From the NCBI RefSeq assembly GCF_030931715.1, contig NZ_CP133261.1:1240001-1304000 (forward strand): 64,000 nucleotides of DNA, in the 5' to 3' direction. The stretch comes from Tissierella sp. MB52-C2 (GTDB lineage: Bacteria > Bacillota > Clostridia > Tissierellales > Tissierellaceae). Shown here piece by piece: positions 14,718 through 23,286 of the stretch. The position numbers and the translations under genes are program-made. Positions within the stretch are counted from its first letter, which is position 1, and the number at the start of each line of letters is the position of its first letter. Under the pieces are notes generated by a model, which worked only from the letters and a program-made list of their open reading frames with translations, did no database searches and was not told where the DNA came from.

Positions 14718-17254
14718 ATATTTTTAACAAAGTCACCCTGCAAAGCTTGAAAAAAAGCCGTACCCGAACGATTGTAACGGTGATCGGAGTGGCTCTGTCC
14801 GCTGCCATGATTACGGCAGTCGCTACCTTTGCCGTGTCCCTGCAAAGCTATATGATAAACGGTGCTGCTGTCAAATATGGTGATTGGCATATTGAAATCC
14901 CCGACGCGGATTCCTCCATTATGCAGGAACAGGCAGAGGAGAGCCCAGTGGCAAATGTGGTAGCGCTACAGAACATCGGCTATGCCACACTGGAAGGCGG
15001 ACAAAATCCAGACAAGCCATATCTTTTTGTTACCGGATGGAACGAGGAAGCCTTGGATGCTCTGCCCATCAAGCTGCTTTCCGGCAGACTGCCGGAGAAC
15101 AGCAGCGAGGTCGTGATACCAGCTCATATTGCGGCAAACGGCGGAGTGAAAATTTCAGTGGGCGACACGCTCACACTCTCGGTCGGCAACCGCATGAGCG
15201 TCGATCAGAAGCTCAGCCAGCACGATTCTTATTGTGCCGGGGAAGAAACGCTTACACCTACGACAGATAAAACATATACGGTTGTGGGCATCTGCCAACG
15301 ACCGGCAATCGAGGAGTATGCTGCACCCGGGTACACTTTAATCACAGCAGAGGATACAGCCGCAGCGGATAGTCTTACCGTATTTATCACGCTTAAGAAC
15401 CCATATCAGGTCCATTCTTATGCAGACAGCATATCAGACAATAACAGTTACGTTTTGAACGATGATGTACTGCGTTTTATGGGACTTTCAGGGGAAAAGA
15501 TACTTACAGTTCTCCTGTATTCCATTGGTGGTATTTTGATTGCCCTGGTTATGCTCGGCTCGGTGTTCCTGATTTATAATTCATTCAACATCTCATTGAA
15601 TGAACGCACACATCAGTTTGGAATTCTCATGTCGGTAGGTGCCACGGAAAAACAGCTGCGCAATTCTGTGCTGTTTGAGGGACTTTGCATCGGTACAATC
15701 GGCATTCCGATCGGCATTTTGGTCGGGATACCAAGCATCAAGCTTGTGCTTTCTCTTGTGGCAAAGAATTTCGCAAATGTTATGTATGACAATGTACCGT
15801 TGACTTTGGTGGTATCTGTTCCTGCTATTGTTGCTGCGGCGGTTATCAGTATGATTACCATTCTGATTTCGGCCTATATTCCGGCAAAGAAGGCCGCCAG
15901 TACGCCTGTGATGGAGTGTATCCGCCAGACAAACGAGGTCAAGGTGGAAGCCAAAGCGATAAGAACCTCAAAGCTCGTGGAACGCCTTTACGGTTTAGAG
16001 GAAACATTTGCGTTAAAAAACTTTAAGAGAAACAAGCGGCGTTACCGCAGCATTATCCTGTCACTTACGTTAAGCGTCGTATTGTTTGTGTCGGCAAGTT
16101 CTTTCGGAACCTATCTGAATCAGATCGCGGAGAATTCATCTGTGGTAGTTGAAGAATATGATATCTGTTTCTATACGCGAGACATGGAAGAAAGCGAGCT
16201 GTTCCAGCTTTATGATGAGCTGAAAACTGCCAACGGCGTTACCGAAAGCTCTTATCAGGCACTTTCGACCTATTCCTGCGTGCTCAATACAAGTGATTTG
16301 TCAAGTCGTTTTTTTGACGAGTATGGTAAGCCCATCGGTTATGATGGAACAAGTGAAACAGTGGAAGTGCTGTTGGATATTCAGTTTGTTGAGGACAGTG
16401 TCTATCAGAACCTGCTCGAAGGTCTTGACCTGTCCGCGGAGGAATACACTGGACAGGACAAAAAAATGATCATGGCAGGAATTCTGCCCGAGCGTTGGTA
16501 TACGCAGGAACAGCCTATGGAATTTACGCTCCGCTCCAAGACCGGGGAGCAGACGAAAACCATCCGTGCAACCTTTGTAAAAGACTACCCGGATCTGCTG
16601 CCCACGGAGCCGGGTGAGTGGCCCGGATACACGCTTATGGTGATGGCTCCCTACGAGGTAAAGCCGCAGTTTGACGCACTAGGTGCGACTGTAAAGCCTA
16701 CAAAGCTGGGCATGACCTTCAAGTCGGAAAATCCCGGTCAGTCTACAGCTGAGATGCAGACGATGATTGATGGAGCCAGCATTACCGCCGACTATAATCT
16801 GTACAATGTCTATGAGATACTGGAGCAAAACCGCAATATCACATTCATTGTCAATCTGTTCTCGGTTGTTTTTATCACGATGATTTCGCTGATCGCGGTT
16901 GCGAACGTCTTCAACACAATTTCCACCAATATCAAGCTGCGCAGACGGGAATTTGCCATGCTCCGTTCTGTAGGGATGTCTGACCAGGATTTCAATAAGA
17001 TGATGCGCTTTGAATGCTCTCTTTATGGAGCGCGGACGATGCTTTGGGGTCTGCCCCTCTCAGGAATCCTTTCCTGTCTGATTTATAAGGGCATGATCAT
17101 CGGCGGCGGAAATGTTGATTTTGTATTCCCGTGGGGCAGTATGGCAATTAGCGTATTCAGCGTGCTCTTTATCGTATTCATTACAATGTTGTATGCCATT
17201 AACAAGATAAAAAGAGAAAATATCATTGATGCACTTCGGGATGATATAATTTGA
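14714..17254 (+). CDS. FtsX-domain ABC transporter permease (BceB/MacB-like)
   Basis: 846 residues with a hydrophobic segment near 18-38, a first FtsX-type block near 265-400 (GGILIALVMLGSVFLIYNSF through SAYIPAKKAASTPVMECIRQ), a single span near 450, a large extracytoplasmic stretch of about 270 residues and a second FtsX block near 700-840. The motif FGILMSVGATEKQLRNSVLFE recurs as FAMLRSVGMSDQDFNKMMRF in the second half, showing the internal duplication. It pairs with the ATPase upstream. Length and topology resemble large antimicrobial-peptide-responsive permeases. The substrate is unknown. It ends the GC-rich block. Confidence 0.92.
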   Translation: MNIFNKVTLQSLKKSRTRTIVTVIGVALSAAMITAVATFAVSLQSYMINGAAVKYGDWHIEIPDADSSIMQEQAEESPVANVVALQNIGYATLEGGQNPDKPYLFVTGWNEEALDALPIKLLSGRLPENSSEVVIPAHIAANGGVKISVGDTLTLSVGNRMSVDQKLSQHDSYCAGEETLTPTTDKTYTVVGICQRPAIEEYAAPGYTLITAEDTAAADSLTVFITLKNPYQVHSYADSISDNNSYVLNDDVLRFMGLSGEKILTVLLYSIGGILIALVMLGSVFLIYNSFNISLNERTHQFGILMSVGATEKQLRNSVLFEGLCIGTIGIPIGILVGIPSIKLVLSLVAKNFANVMYDNVPLTLVVSVPAIVAAAVISMITILISAYIPAKKAASTPVMECIRQTNEVKVEAKAIRTSKLVERLYGLEETFALKNFKRNKRRYRSIILSLTLSVVLFVSASSFGTYLNQIAENSSVVVEEYDICFYTRDMEESELFQLYDELKTANGVTESSYQALSTYSCVLNTSDLSSRFFDEYGKPIGYDGTSETVEVLLDIQFVEDSVYQNLLEGLDLSAEEYTGQDKKMIMAGILPERWYTQEQPMEFTLRSKTGEQTKTIRATFVKDYPDLLPTEPGEWPGYTLMVMAPYEVKPQFDALGATVKPTKLGMTFKSENPGQSTAEMQTMIDGASITADYNLYNVYEILEQNRNITFIVNLFSVVFITMISLIAVANVFNTISTNIKLRRREFAMLRSVGMSDQDFNKMMRFECSLYGARTMLWGLPLSGILSCLIYKGMIIGGGNVDFVFPWGSMAISVFSVLFIVFITMLYAINKIKRENIIDALRDDII

Positions 17255-17404
17255 TTTAAAAACAATATTGACTTGATATAAAATTAAAAAAACATCTGCG
17301 TGATGGGGTTCGAGTGATTCGCAATTGTCTCGAAAGGCAATTTAGACATTGAAAATACAGAATTCATCCTACAGAAGTAATGTAAATTGCAAAGGAATGT
17401 TACC

Positions 17405-17437
17405 CTGCGGTAATAAAAAACCGCAGTTTTCCTTTTT
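17405..17437 (+). terminator. Terminator after the GC-rich ABC module
   Basis: CTGCGGT (17405-17411) pairs with ACCGCAG (17420-17426), followed by TTTTCCTTTTT. Confidence 0.8.
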
Positions 17438-17491
17438 CAAAATTGGAAATGCACACACACATCATTATATAATTGTTAATAAATAATTTGT

Positions 17492-17533
17492 GCCCGATTG
17501 TGTTATGCAATCGGGCATTTCTGTATTTTTTTC
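17492..17533 (+). terminator. Second strong hairpin at the right edge of the GC-rich block
   Basis: Perfect 9-bp stem GCCCGATTG (17492-17500) / CAATCGGGC (17508-17516), followed by ATTTCTGTATTTTTTT. With 17405-17437 it closes the block on the right. Confidence 0.65.
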
Positions 17534-17628
17534 TAAATTTTTTTGTCCCAAATGCAACTGGTATCCCTTTCGTATCGGAACTTAGTGCGAAAGAGGACAA
17601 AGGTTGAACACTCACTCTCTTTCATGAC

Positions 17629-17722
17629 AAGGAAGAAACGAGAAAAATTGAGGAGACGGATGGAGTAATAGCTTGATAGGTTAGTAGAGAGACTATATAA
17701 TGTATATAAGTAAATAATGCGT
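17629..17722 (+). repeat. Dispersed non-coding repeat B, copy 2
   Basis: Aligns with 3006-3100 over about 95 bases with the same order of blocks. As there, it lies just upstream of a gene, here the CAAX protease pseudogene at 17763. Confidence 0.6.
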
Positions 17723-17762
17723 AGTAGTGTTTAAAGTTACTTACATATGAAGGAGAAGAAAA

Positions 17763-18477
17763 ATGAAAAGAATTAAACCTGTTCCATTATCAATCATATG
17801 GACAATAGTGATTTTGATATTTCCAGTGCTGTCAGGTGTAATTGCTACTGTATTTAAAATGAACCAGATTGAGATATTTCTGATACAGGGATGTTTTATG
17901 TTACTTTCCATAATTATTCCAGTCATATATGTATGCAAAAAGAAAGTTTATGCTGAAGAAATTGGATTGAGAAAAGCTGAACCAGTAAGTATCAGGAAAA
18001 CCCTGTTTTTTTATACCCCTATTACTTTCTGAATTACCTCTTATAATGGTTGGTGTTGATTTTAAAAGTTTTACATATGCTAGTGTACTTGCTTTTTTTA
18101 CCTTAATGGTAGGAATCTCGTAAGAACTCTATTTTAGAGGTATTATATTAAAGTTGCTGCAAGACAACTTCTCTGTTAAGCAAACGGTTGTAATTTCTGC
18201 TTTGGTATTTGGAATCGGACATAGTGCTAGCAAAAGCATTGTGCAGGTATCACTACAAATTATTAATGCTATTGTGTTCGGAATCCTTGCTGCTGAAATT
18301 GTCATATTTACAAAGAGTTTATTTCCTGTGATAATATGGCACTTGTTGTTTAATTTTGTAAATTACATATCAGTAGCAAATAGTACAAGTGAGTATATAG
18401 CAATTGGACTTCAAGAAACAATTATGATTATTTATGCGTTATACTTATGGAATATAGTATCTCTAAAAAAAGTGTAG
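17763..18477 (+). pseudogene. CPBP (CAAX-type) membrane protease, inactivated
   Basis: A good ribosome binding site (AAGGAGAAG) precedes residues MKRIKPVPLSIIWTIVIL and further membrane helices up to YTPITF, where the frame is lost near 18010-18030 at a run of T and C. The next frame continues PLLLSELPLIMVGVDFK and then hits TAA at 18121-18123. It goes on ELYFRGIILKLL, FGIGHSASK and IIWHLLFNFVNYISV to the stop at 18477. The nonsense codon replaces the first glutamate of the EExxxR catalytic motif (GIS-stop-ELYFRG), so the enzyme is dead at its active site as well as frameshifted. Relatives process or immobilise peptides, or act in bacteriocin immunity. Confidence 0.85.
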
Positions 18478-18491
18478 ATAGATGAGAGATG

Positions 18492-18716
18492 TTAGCATGA
18501 GACTATTAGAGCAATCTTTAGTGTACATTCAGCATCTTCTTCACATAGCTCTAAGATATGTCGATTATAATCCACCAGAACAAAGAAATGCGGTACAGGA
18601 ACCATAAAATTCCGGCGCTGGTAGCCCATCTTATTCTCTACATTGCCATGTTCATGACCTTCACCAGGGTTCATGAACATGGCATGGAATCCATAGTGCT
18701 CTTGGAAACGCTTGAA
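18492..18716 (-). pseudogene. IS21-family transposase (IstA) fragment
   Basis: On the minus strand the frame from 18716 to 18492 reads FKRFQEHYGFHAMFMNPGEG, then HEHGNVENKMGYQRRNFMVP and VPHFFVLVDYNRHILELCEE. The GNVENKxGYxRRNxxVPxP block is a hallmark of the IstA integrase domain of IS21 elements. Both ends are missing and no IstB is nearby, so this is a remnant. The open frame on the opposite strand (18558-18788) is its shadow. Confidence 0.8.
18644..18684. repeat. Perfect 14-bp inverted repeat
   Basis: TGCCATGTTCATGA at 18644-18657 and its reverse complement at 18671-18684, spacer 13 bases. It lies inside the IS21 transposase fragment and may have formed by local inversion or duplication during decay. 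Confidence 0.7.
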
Positions 18717-18788
18717 TTAATAATTGTCTTTGTTGCAATATTAGGGCTGGCTATACATTCTGGTATTTTAAGAAAAAATTCAGAGTAA

Positions 18789-19087
18789 TTATGTTTTTAT
18801 ATTATACAAATTTAAGTAACCTTCTGTTTTTTTGTATTTCCTTACCTCGTCCCAAATTTCACATTGATAGATTGGTTACTAATAGCGGATAAAAGTAATT
18901 TAAACTGGATGAGTTAAAGCAAGCAGGACATTTTCAGAGAAAATTGATATACCGAAATATGATTAATGCTTAACGTATTTAGGAATGCAAAGTAAGGTGA
19001 TTACCAAAATACGTATTATTATTGCCTAGAATGATAGTTTATGTTAAGCTGAAATTAAATAGCGTTTTACTTCGATTAAGTGAAGAG
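18789..19087. other. Non-coding stretch
   Basis: No gene seen. It holds short T-rich runs and imperfect AATACGTATT-type sequences near 19000. It is probably the 5' leader region of the acetyltransferase at 19150. Confidence 0.4.
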
Positions 19088-19111
19088 CTCCAGCCGTAAG
19101 TTTTGCTGGAG
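19088..19111 (+). promoter_or_regulatory. Leader hairpin upstream of the acetyltransferase gene
   Basis: CTCCAGC (19088-19094) pairs with GCTGGAG (19105-19111), loop CGTAAGTTTT. It lies 38 bases before the start codon and has no T tract. Its function is unknown. Confidence 0.4.
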
Positions 19112-19149
19112 TACGCAATATAACGTAAACTTATCATGGGGGAATAGAA

Positions 19150-20124
19150 ATGAAAATATGTGAATTCAGGCCAATTGACATTGGTGATGTACCTGCAATG
19201 GTTGATCTGTTAATATGTAGGCAAAATCTTGAGAGTAAGACATTCCCATTCCTGAAAAACAGCTGCCTCAATACAAAACATATCACGGATTTGCTTAAAA
19301 AATTGTTCATTAATAGTAAAGTAATTGGGATAGGTGCATTTGTTAATGATGAACTGGTAGGTTATATAATAGGAAAGATGAAGATTGATAATGGAAGAGG
19401 CAAGCATATCTGGGTACCCTATGAGGGGATTGCAATAAGAAAGGACCAATCCTCAGAACTGATAAGGAATCTATATGCAAAGGTTTCCATTCTATGGCTC
19501 GAACAAGGTTGCTTTAGTCACTATACTTTAATACCTCTTGGAAATCAGGTGTACTATGAGGCCTTCCTGCAATTAAGCTTTTTTATCCAACAAGTACATG
19601 GGATAATGAACATTGAAGATTATAAGCCTTTTGAAAATGTATCTGATGCAGATATTAGACTTGCCAATAAAATGGATAGTGAAGCAATGGGTAGAATGTC
19701 TAGCATAATCTACTCATATCAAAATTCAGCACCTGTATTTGAACCTGTCTTACCTGAAGTTGTAGTGAAGATAAATGAGGGGTACAAAAGGATAGTAGAG
19801 GATGATGAAGCAACTATCATTATTGCGGAAAAAGATATGAAGGAATTAGGATTTCAAGTATATGAGCCTATTACTTCAGATTTGATGGCACCTGACGATG
19901 GAGTAGAGTTAAGTATTGCGGGCATTTATCCTTCTCAAATGAGAAGTGGTGTTGGTAAAAAATTAATGAATGAAGGCAGCAGAATTGTGAAAGAAAAAGG
20001 ATATAATAACATAACAATAGATTGGAGAATAACCAACCTTGCCTCTTCAACATTTTGGCCCAAGTGCGGATTTAGGCCAATAGCTTATAGAATGGTTAGA
20101 TGCATCGACAGCAATTTTGTATAG
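19150..20124 (+). CDS. GNAT-family acetyltransferase, two-domain
   Basis: 324 residues. The N-terminal half (about 1-150) is a weak GNAT-like fold (FVNDELVGYIIGKMK, VPYEGIAIRKDQ). The C-terminal half contains ELSIAGIYPSQMRSGVGKKL, the acetyl-CoA-binding motif with the Gly-rich turn, and IDWRITNLASSTFWPKCGFR, the typical GNAT C-terminal strand and turn. The tandem GNAT layout is common in Firmicutes, where the first domain often has no activity. The start at 19150 follows GGGGGAATAG. The substrate is unknown, and no neighbouring gene points to one. Confidence 0.82.
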   Translation: MKICEFRPIDIGDVPAMVDLLICRQNLESKTFPFLKNSCLNTKHITDLLKKLFINSKVIGIGAFVNDELVGYIIGKMKIDNGRGKHIWVPYEGIAIRKDQSSELIRNLYAKVSILWLEQGCFSHYTLIPLGNQVYYEAFLQLSFFIQQVHGIMNIEDYKPFENVSDADIRLANKMDSEAMGRMSSIIYSYQNSAPVFEPVLPEVVVKINEGYKRIVEDDEATIIIAEKDMKELGFQVYEPITSDLMAPDDGVELSIAGIYPSQMRSGVGKKLMNEGSRIVKEKGYNNITIDWRITNLASSTFWPKCGFRPIAYRMVRCIDSNFV

Positions 20125-20204
20125 GAAAACTTTAACAACCCAAGTATTAAGAAGTTGTAGCGGCTGTGTGAACAAAACTCTGTAAATAGCCTTTTATGAT
20201 AATC

Positions 20205-20246
20205 AAAATAGGAAGTCGTAAACATCAACTCACTGCTTCCTATTTT
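20205..20246. terminator. Bidirectional terminator between convergent genes
   Basis: AAAATAGGAAG (20205-20215) pairs with CTTCCTATTTT (20236-20246), loop 20 bases. It separates the plus-strand acetyltransferase from the minus-strand protease. Confidence 0.75.
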
Positions 20247-20460
20247 CATACCTTCTTGCACTGTTTTTCTTCGTCTATAAGTTCCCTCGGTATTATTTTG
20301 GACGATTATGGGTTTAAACTATATCAGACATAGCATAAAAGTGAACGGTAGGAATGTGATAAAAGTATATCTAATGAAAACCCCCAAAAATCATCCTGCC
20401 CCTAAGGTTTTACCAGCTTCAAGTGGCATCATTAGTGTGAAATTCTCATAATCTATACAT

Positions 20461-21246
20461 TTATGATTCCTGGCACGTCATCTTTCTTATTACTATAATT
20501 GCTATAACAATCATCATGATTGCTGTTATGAATCCTGTCTCACCAACAAAATATGCCTGTTTATTTGCACTAGTTAATGGTCCATATATAATCTGATCAA
20601 AGAAATTATGACTGGCATGGAGTATAATAGCCGGCCATACACTTTTTGATTTTAATCTTAAACAAGCCATAATTGTTGTCATAGCAATAATTTCAATGGT
20701 GAACATTGGAAGCTGGTACCCAATATTTGTCCCTGATTGATACAAACCTGTTATCATAAGTGGGAAATGCCATACTGCCCATATTAGCCCACTTATCAAA
20801 ATAGCAATCTTTATATTCCACATATTAACTAGTTTTGGTAGTAAGAATCCTCTCCATCCAATTTCTTCACCAGTAGCAGTAAAAAAAGAGGACAGGACTA
20901 ATAATAGAAGATATCCAATGGAATTGGTATAAATTTCACCAGTGAATGATGAACGGTTAGCAATCCAGTAAATCCCATACGAAACTCCTAAATAGATTAT
21001 TGGTACAAATATACCTATCAAAATATATTGTACATTACACCTATTCCATCCCAATACTTTTTCTTTGTGATAAAATATTCTATGTACAATAAATGCTGCT
21101 ATTGCAGGACACCACATAAGTATAGATGTCATCCCTGCTGCTGCATCGCCACCTTTTATTCTTATGTAATAGCAAATACTGCTTAACACAAATGTAATGA
21201 TTAAAAATATAACCACTGCTCTTTTATTTTTTGTCTCTTTTACCAT
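20461..21246 (-). CDS. CPBP-family intramembrane metalloprotease (CAAX-type)
   Basis: 261 residues with about eight hydrophobic segments. The catalytic set of the CPBP/Abi family is intact: EEIGWRGFLLPKL (EExxxR), WAVWHFPLM (FxxxH type) and HASHNFFDQII (HxxxN/D). Relatives include bacteriocin-immunity and PrsW/Rce1-like proteins. I start at 21246 because TTGGAGGGATAAT precedes that ATG; the frame is open 54 bases further upstream without a ribosome binding site. It is transcribed alone on the minus strand. The substrate is unknown. It is the intact counterpart of the dead copy at 17763-18477. Confidence 0.87.
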   Translation of the reverse strand: MVKETKNKRAVVIFLIITFVLSSICYYIRIKGGDAAAGMTSILMWCPAIAAFIVHRIFYHKEKVLGWNRCNVQYILIGIFVPIIYLGVSYGIYWIANRSSFTGEIYTNSIGYLLLLVLSSFFTATGEEIGWRGFLLPKLVNMWNIKIAILISGLIWAVWHFPLMITGLYQSGTNIGYQLPMFTIEIIAMTTIMACLRLKSKSVWPAIILHASHNFFDQIIYGPLTSANKQAYFVGETGFITAIMMIVIAIIVIRKMTCQES

Positions 21247-21542
21247 ATTATCCCTCCAATTATATAAATTCGCCTTATCAGCGTAACTTTCATCAACCAC
21301 CGTTTCAAGAATATTTTACTCGGCGGGATACATGAAATTTTACCATCATTAAGCAAGTTCCTCAAGATTGGAATTATGAATATTTAGTAATAATTTCCAC
21401 TTTACTGAAAATAGAGTATCTCCAAGACTGATTCCAAGGAAGGTAAAGGGACAGGTTGTATTTGTAGATAGCCATGAACACAATGAATATGGAAGCACGA
21501 CAGTGCCATGAAGGAGCAACTGAGCAGGCCGAGACGCTACCT

Positions 21543-21575
21543 AAAAAAATGATCACCCTGCCTTGCAGAGTGATC
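21543..21575 (-). terminator. Terminator of the DUF2935 gene
   Basis: On the minus strand GATCACTCTGC pairs with GCAGGGTGATC around a 3-base loop (21551-21575) and runs into ATTTTTTT. It lies 24 bases after the stop of the minus-strand gene. Confidence 0.85.
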
Positions 21576-21598
21576 AAAGCAGCTATACGCTACCCTGT

Positions 21599-22435
21599 TT
21601 ATTTCACTTCCTTTAATATTCTTAAATAATGATTAGCTTCTCTTAGAACATGATCTCCTAAGAGTGGAATGATAATGGATCTGATTTTACATGCTAATAG
21701 ACCTTCAGTTCCGGCTCTTTTAAAGTTCTTTATATTTTCTGTTGCCTTTAAGCTTTCATTTAAGATCTCCTTTTGATTACTTCTATTGCAATTTTCTTCT
21801 AATATCTTTTCAAAGGTTTCTGCTAATTCCTCCGCTGTTTCTTTTAATTCCTCTTCTGTAGGGTCAAGTAGACCATCAATAAACTCTGCATGCTCTTCCA
21901 TTATCTGATTCCAGAAGTTCATGTCATCACATATGGTTCTATTCGGTAGTTTTCTATTTTGCAGAGACTTCAATGATTCCATATACAACTCAGCCTCTCG
22001 AAGAATATGCTCTATCAGTAGAGGATATAAGGTAGTAAATGTTTTACATTCTAACTGTGATTTAAGAAGTTCTTTCTTAAGTTCAATGACCTCTTCTAAT
22101 AGATTCATGGATCTCATATTTATGTTGCAGATTTTTTCTTCTAACCACTCTGTATAATTGAAGTTTGGATCTGATCTTAAATCATATTCAGCTTCCGTGA
22201 TTTCCATGTTTAGCGAAGCACCGGTTAACTCCGATGATATTTCTTCTGCTTTCAAAGTAAAAGGTGTTACGAGCTCATTTGATTCAAGAACTTCATTTCT
22301 TACCGCACAATTACCAAATATGACGGTTTCGGCTAATAGTGATTCAAAGGATTTTTTGAGTATATCAGCCTCATCAATTTTAGCTTCATTAACTGGTGGA
22401 AGACTAGTTTCTATAAAAAATAGATGCTCTTTCAT
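21599..22435 (-). CDS. DUF2935-family helical-bundle protein
   Basis: 278 residues, almost entirely charged helix. The two halves carry the DUF2935 pattern: EHLFFIETSLPP and the SNELVTPFTLKAEEISSELT block in the first, FWNQIMEEHAEFIDGLLDP, then ILREAELYMESL and VLREANHYLRIL in the second. Spaced His and Glu residues (EH.., HAEF, EHILRE, DHVLRE) suggest a hemerythrin-like or ferritin-like metal-binding bundle; the family is common in spore formers and has no firm function. The start follows AAAGGATT on the minus strand. It is a single-gene unit with a strong terminator. Confidence 0.85.
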   Translation of the reverse strand: MKEHLFFIETSLPPVNEAKIDEADILKKSFESLLAETVIFGNCAVRNEVLESNELVTPFTLKAEEISSELTGASLNMEITEAEYDLRSDPNFNYTEWLEEKICNINMRSMNLLEEVIELKKELLKSQLECKTFTTLYPLLIEHILREAELYMESLKSLQNRKLPNRTICDDMNFWNQIMEEHAEFIDGLLDPTEEELKETAEELAETFEKILEENCNRSNQKEILNESLKATENIKNFKRAGTEGLLACKIRSIIIPLLGDHVLREANHYLRILKEVK

Positions 22436-22445
22436 AATCCTTTGA

Positions 22446-22724
22446 AAAAATAAATTTATCTCTAGTGATATTTGGATAAACTCTTTCCTTGATAACAGAT
22501 AAATCCCCCCCTAATTATAATATTACTTAATATATAATATTATTAGAGAAATTTTATGTGATTAATTTACTCTAAAAATGAAGTATAATCTGTATTCGAA
22601 GTTAAGACATAAAAATCTTGATGCATTTATTTTATATGACTCCAAAACTAAATATTGAAAATAAAAGAGGCTAAGTTTTTAGGTCAGGTTAAAAGTTAGT
22701 CCCTTTTTTGTATCTAAAAACAGA
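22446..22724. other. Divergent promoter region without gene
   Basis: Between the minus-strand DUF2935 gene and the decayed copy at 22743. AT-rich palindromic runs (ATAATATTACTTAATATATAATATTAT, given here as positions 22518-22544) probably belong to the DUF2935 promoter. Nothing else is seen. Confidence 0.35.
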
Positions 22725-22742
22725 AAGAGAGGAATGAGAACA

Positions 22743-22857
22743 ATGTCAGGATTATTTATGTAAAGGAATAGAACAACTGATGATGCTGGCACCTAATTTT
22801 CAGCCAAGAAGAAGTGGAATAGTCATTAACACTTGTGGATATATTCATTTAAAATAG
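22743..22857 (+). pseudogene. Decayed copy of the six-cysteine protein encoded at 42969
   Basis: The upstream leader (AACAGAAAGAGAGGAATGAGAACA) and start ATG match the intact gene at 42969. After MSGLFM a TAA and a small deletion shift the frame; the rest reads EGIEQLMMLAPNFQPRRSGIVIN, closely matching the intact EGIEQLIILPPNFLPKRSCIVIN, then runs out at TCGYIHLK-stop. The second, cysteine-rich half is missing. Confidence 0.85.
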
Positions 22858-23069
22858 GTAGCCTCCTTTGGCCATGTAGTATAAAATAAAAACCTAGGGG
22901 AACACTGAAACAGTCTATCTGCCTAGGGAAAAAGCTTGATTTTATACTGGTTCTTGACTTTTTTTCTTGAAATGGATATGTGTTTTATCGAGATTTAAAA
23001 TGCAAATCTATTCCAGGAGTGGGATGGGATTACATCAAAATATAAGAAAAAAGAGTTTTGCGAAAGTGT

Positions 23070-23115
23070 ATGCTTTTACCAAGTTGTTTAATACTTCTTG
23101 GCAAAAGCATTTTGT
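23070..23115 (+). terminator. Long hairpin, possible terminator
   Basis: ATGCTTTTACCAAG (23070-23083) pairs with CTTGGCAAAAGCAT with one mismatch, followed by TTTGTGTTT. It would isolate the downstream merR promoter from upstream transcription. Confidence 0.5.
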
Positions 23116-23223
23116 GTTTATAGGCGATATACAGTGAAAGATATTCCACTTTAAAAGAACTTGCAATAACTTTTATATTAAGCTAAACTGCTAGTTACCT
23201 GTAGGAGGCAGTTTAAAGTGTGG

Positions 23224-23254
23224 TTGACTTTGACCTTAGGGCAAAGTTTATACT
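23224..23254 (+). promoter_or_regulatory. MerR-type promoter with 19-bp spacer and operator dyad
   Basis: TTGACT (23224-23229) and TATACT (23249-23254) are 19 bp apart, the long spacer typical of MerR-activated promoters. The dyad CTTTGACC-TTA-GGGCAAAG fills the spacer at 23228-23246. Autoregulation by the gene at 23287 is inferred. An additional hairpin TAAACTGC/GCAGTTTA lies just upstream (23184-23215). Confidence 0.75.
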
Positions 23255-23286
23255 AGGTATAGCAGGTATTAGAAAGGAGAATTTGC

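Noticed and set aside
14058-14890. Several long open frames on the minus strand inside the ABC genes
   Set aside because: They are antisense shadows produced by the higher GC content; the plus-strand ATPase and permease account for the DNA.
18558-18788. Plus-strand open frame of 76 codons that looks like a small membrane protein
   Set aside because: It is the shadow of an IS21 transposase fragment on the minus strand, has no ribosome binding site and spans a palindrome.
21374-21577. Minus-strand open frame of 67 codons
   Set aside because: It overlaps the terminator of the DUF2935 gene and has no ribosome binding site or recognisable pattern.
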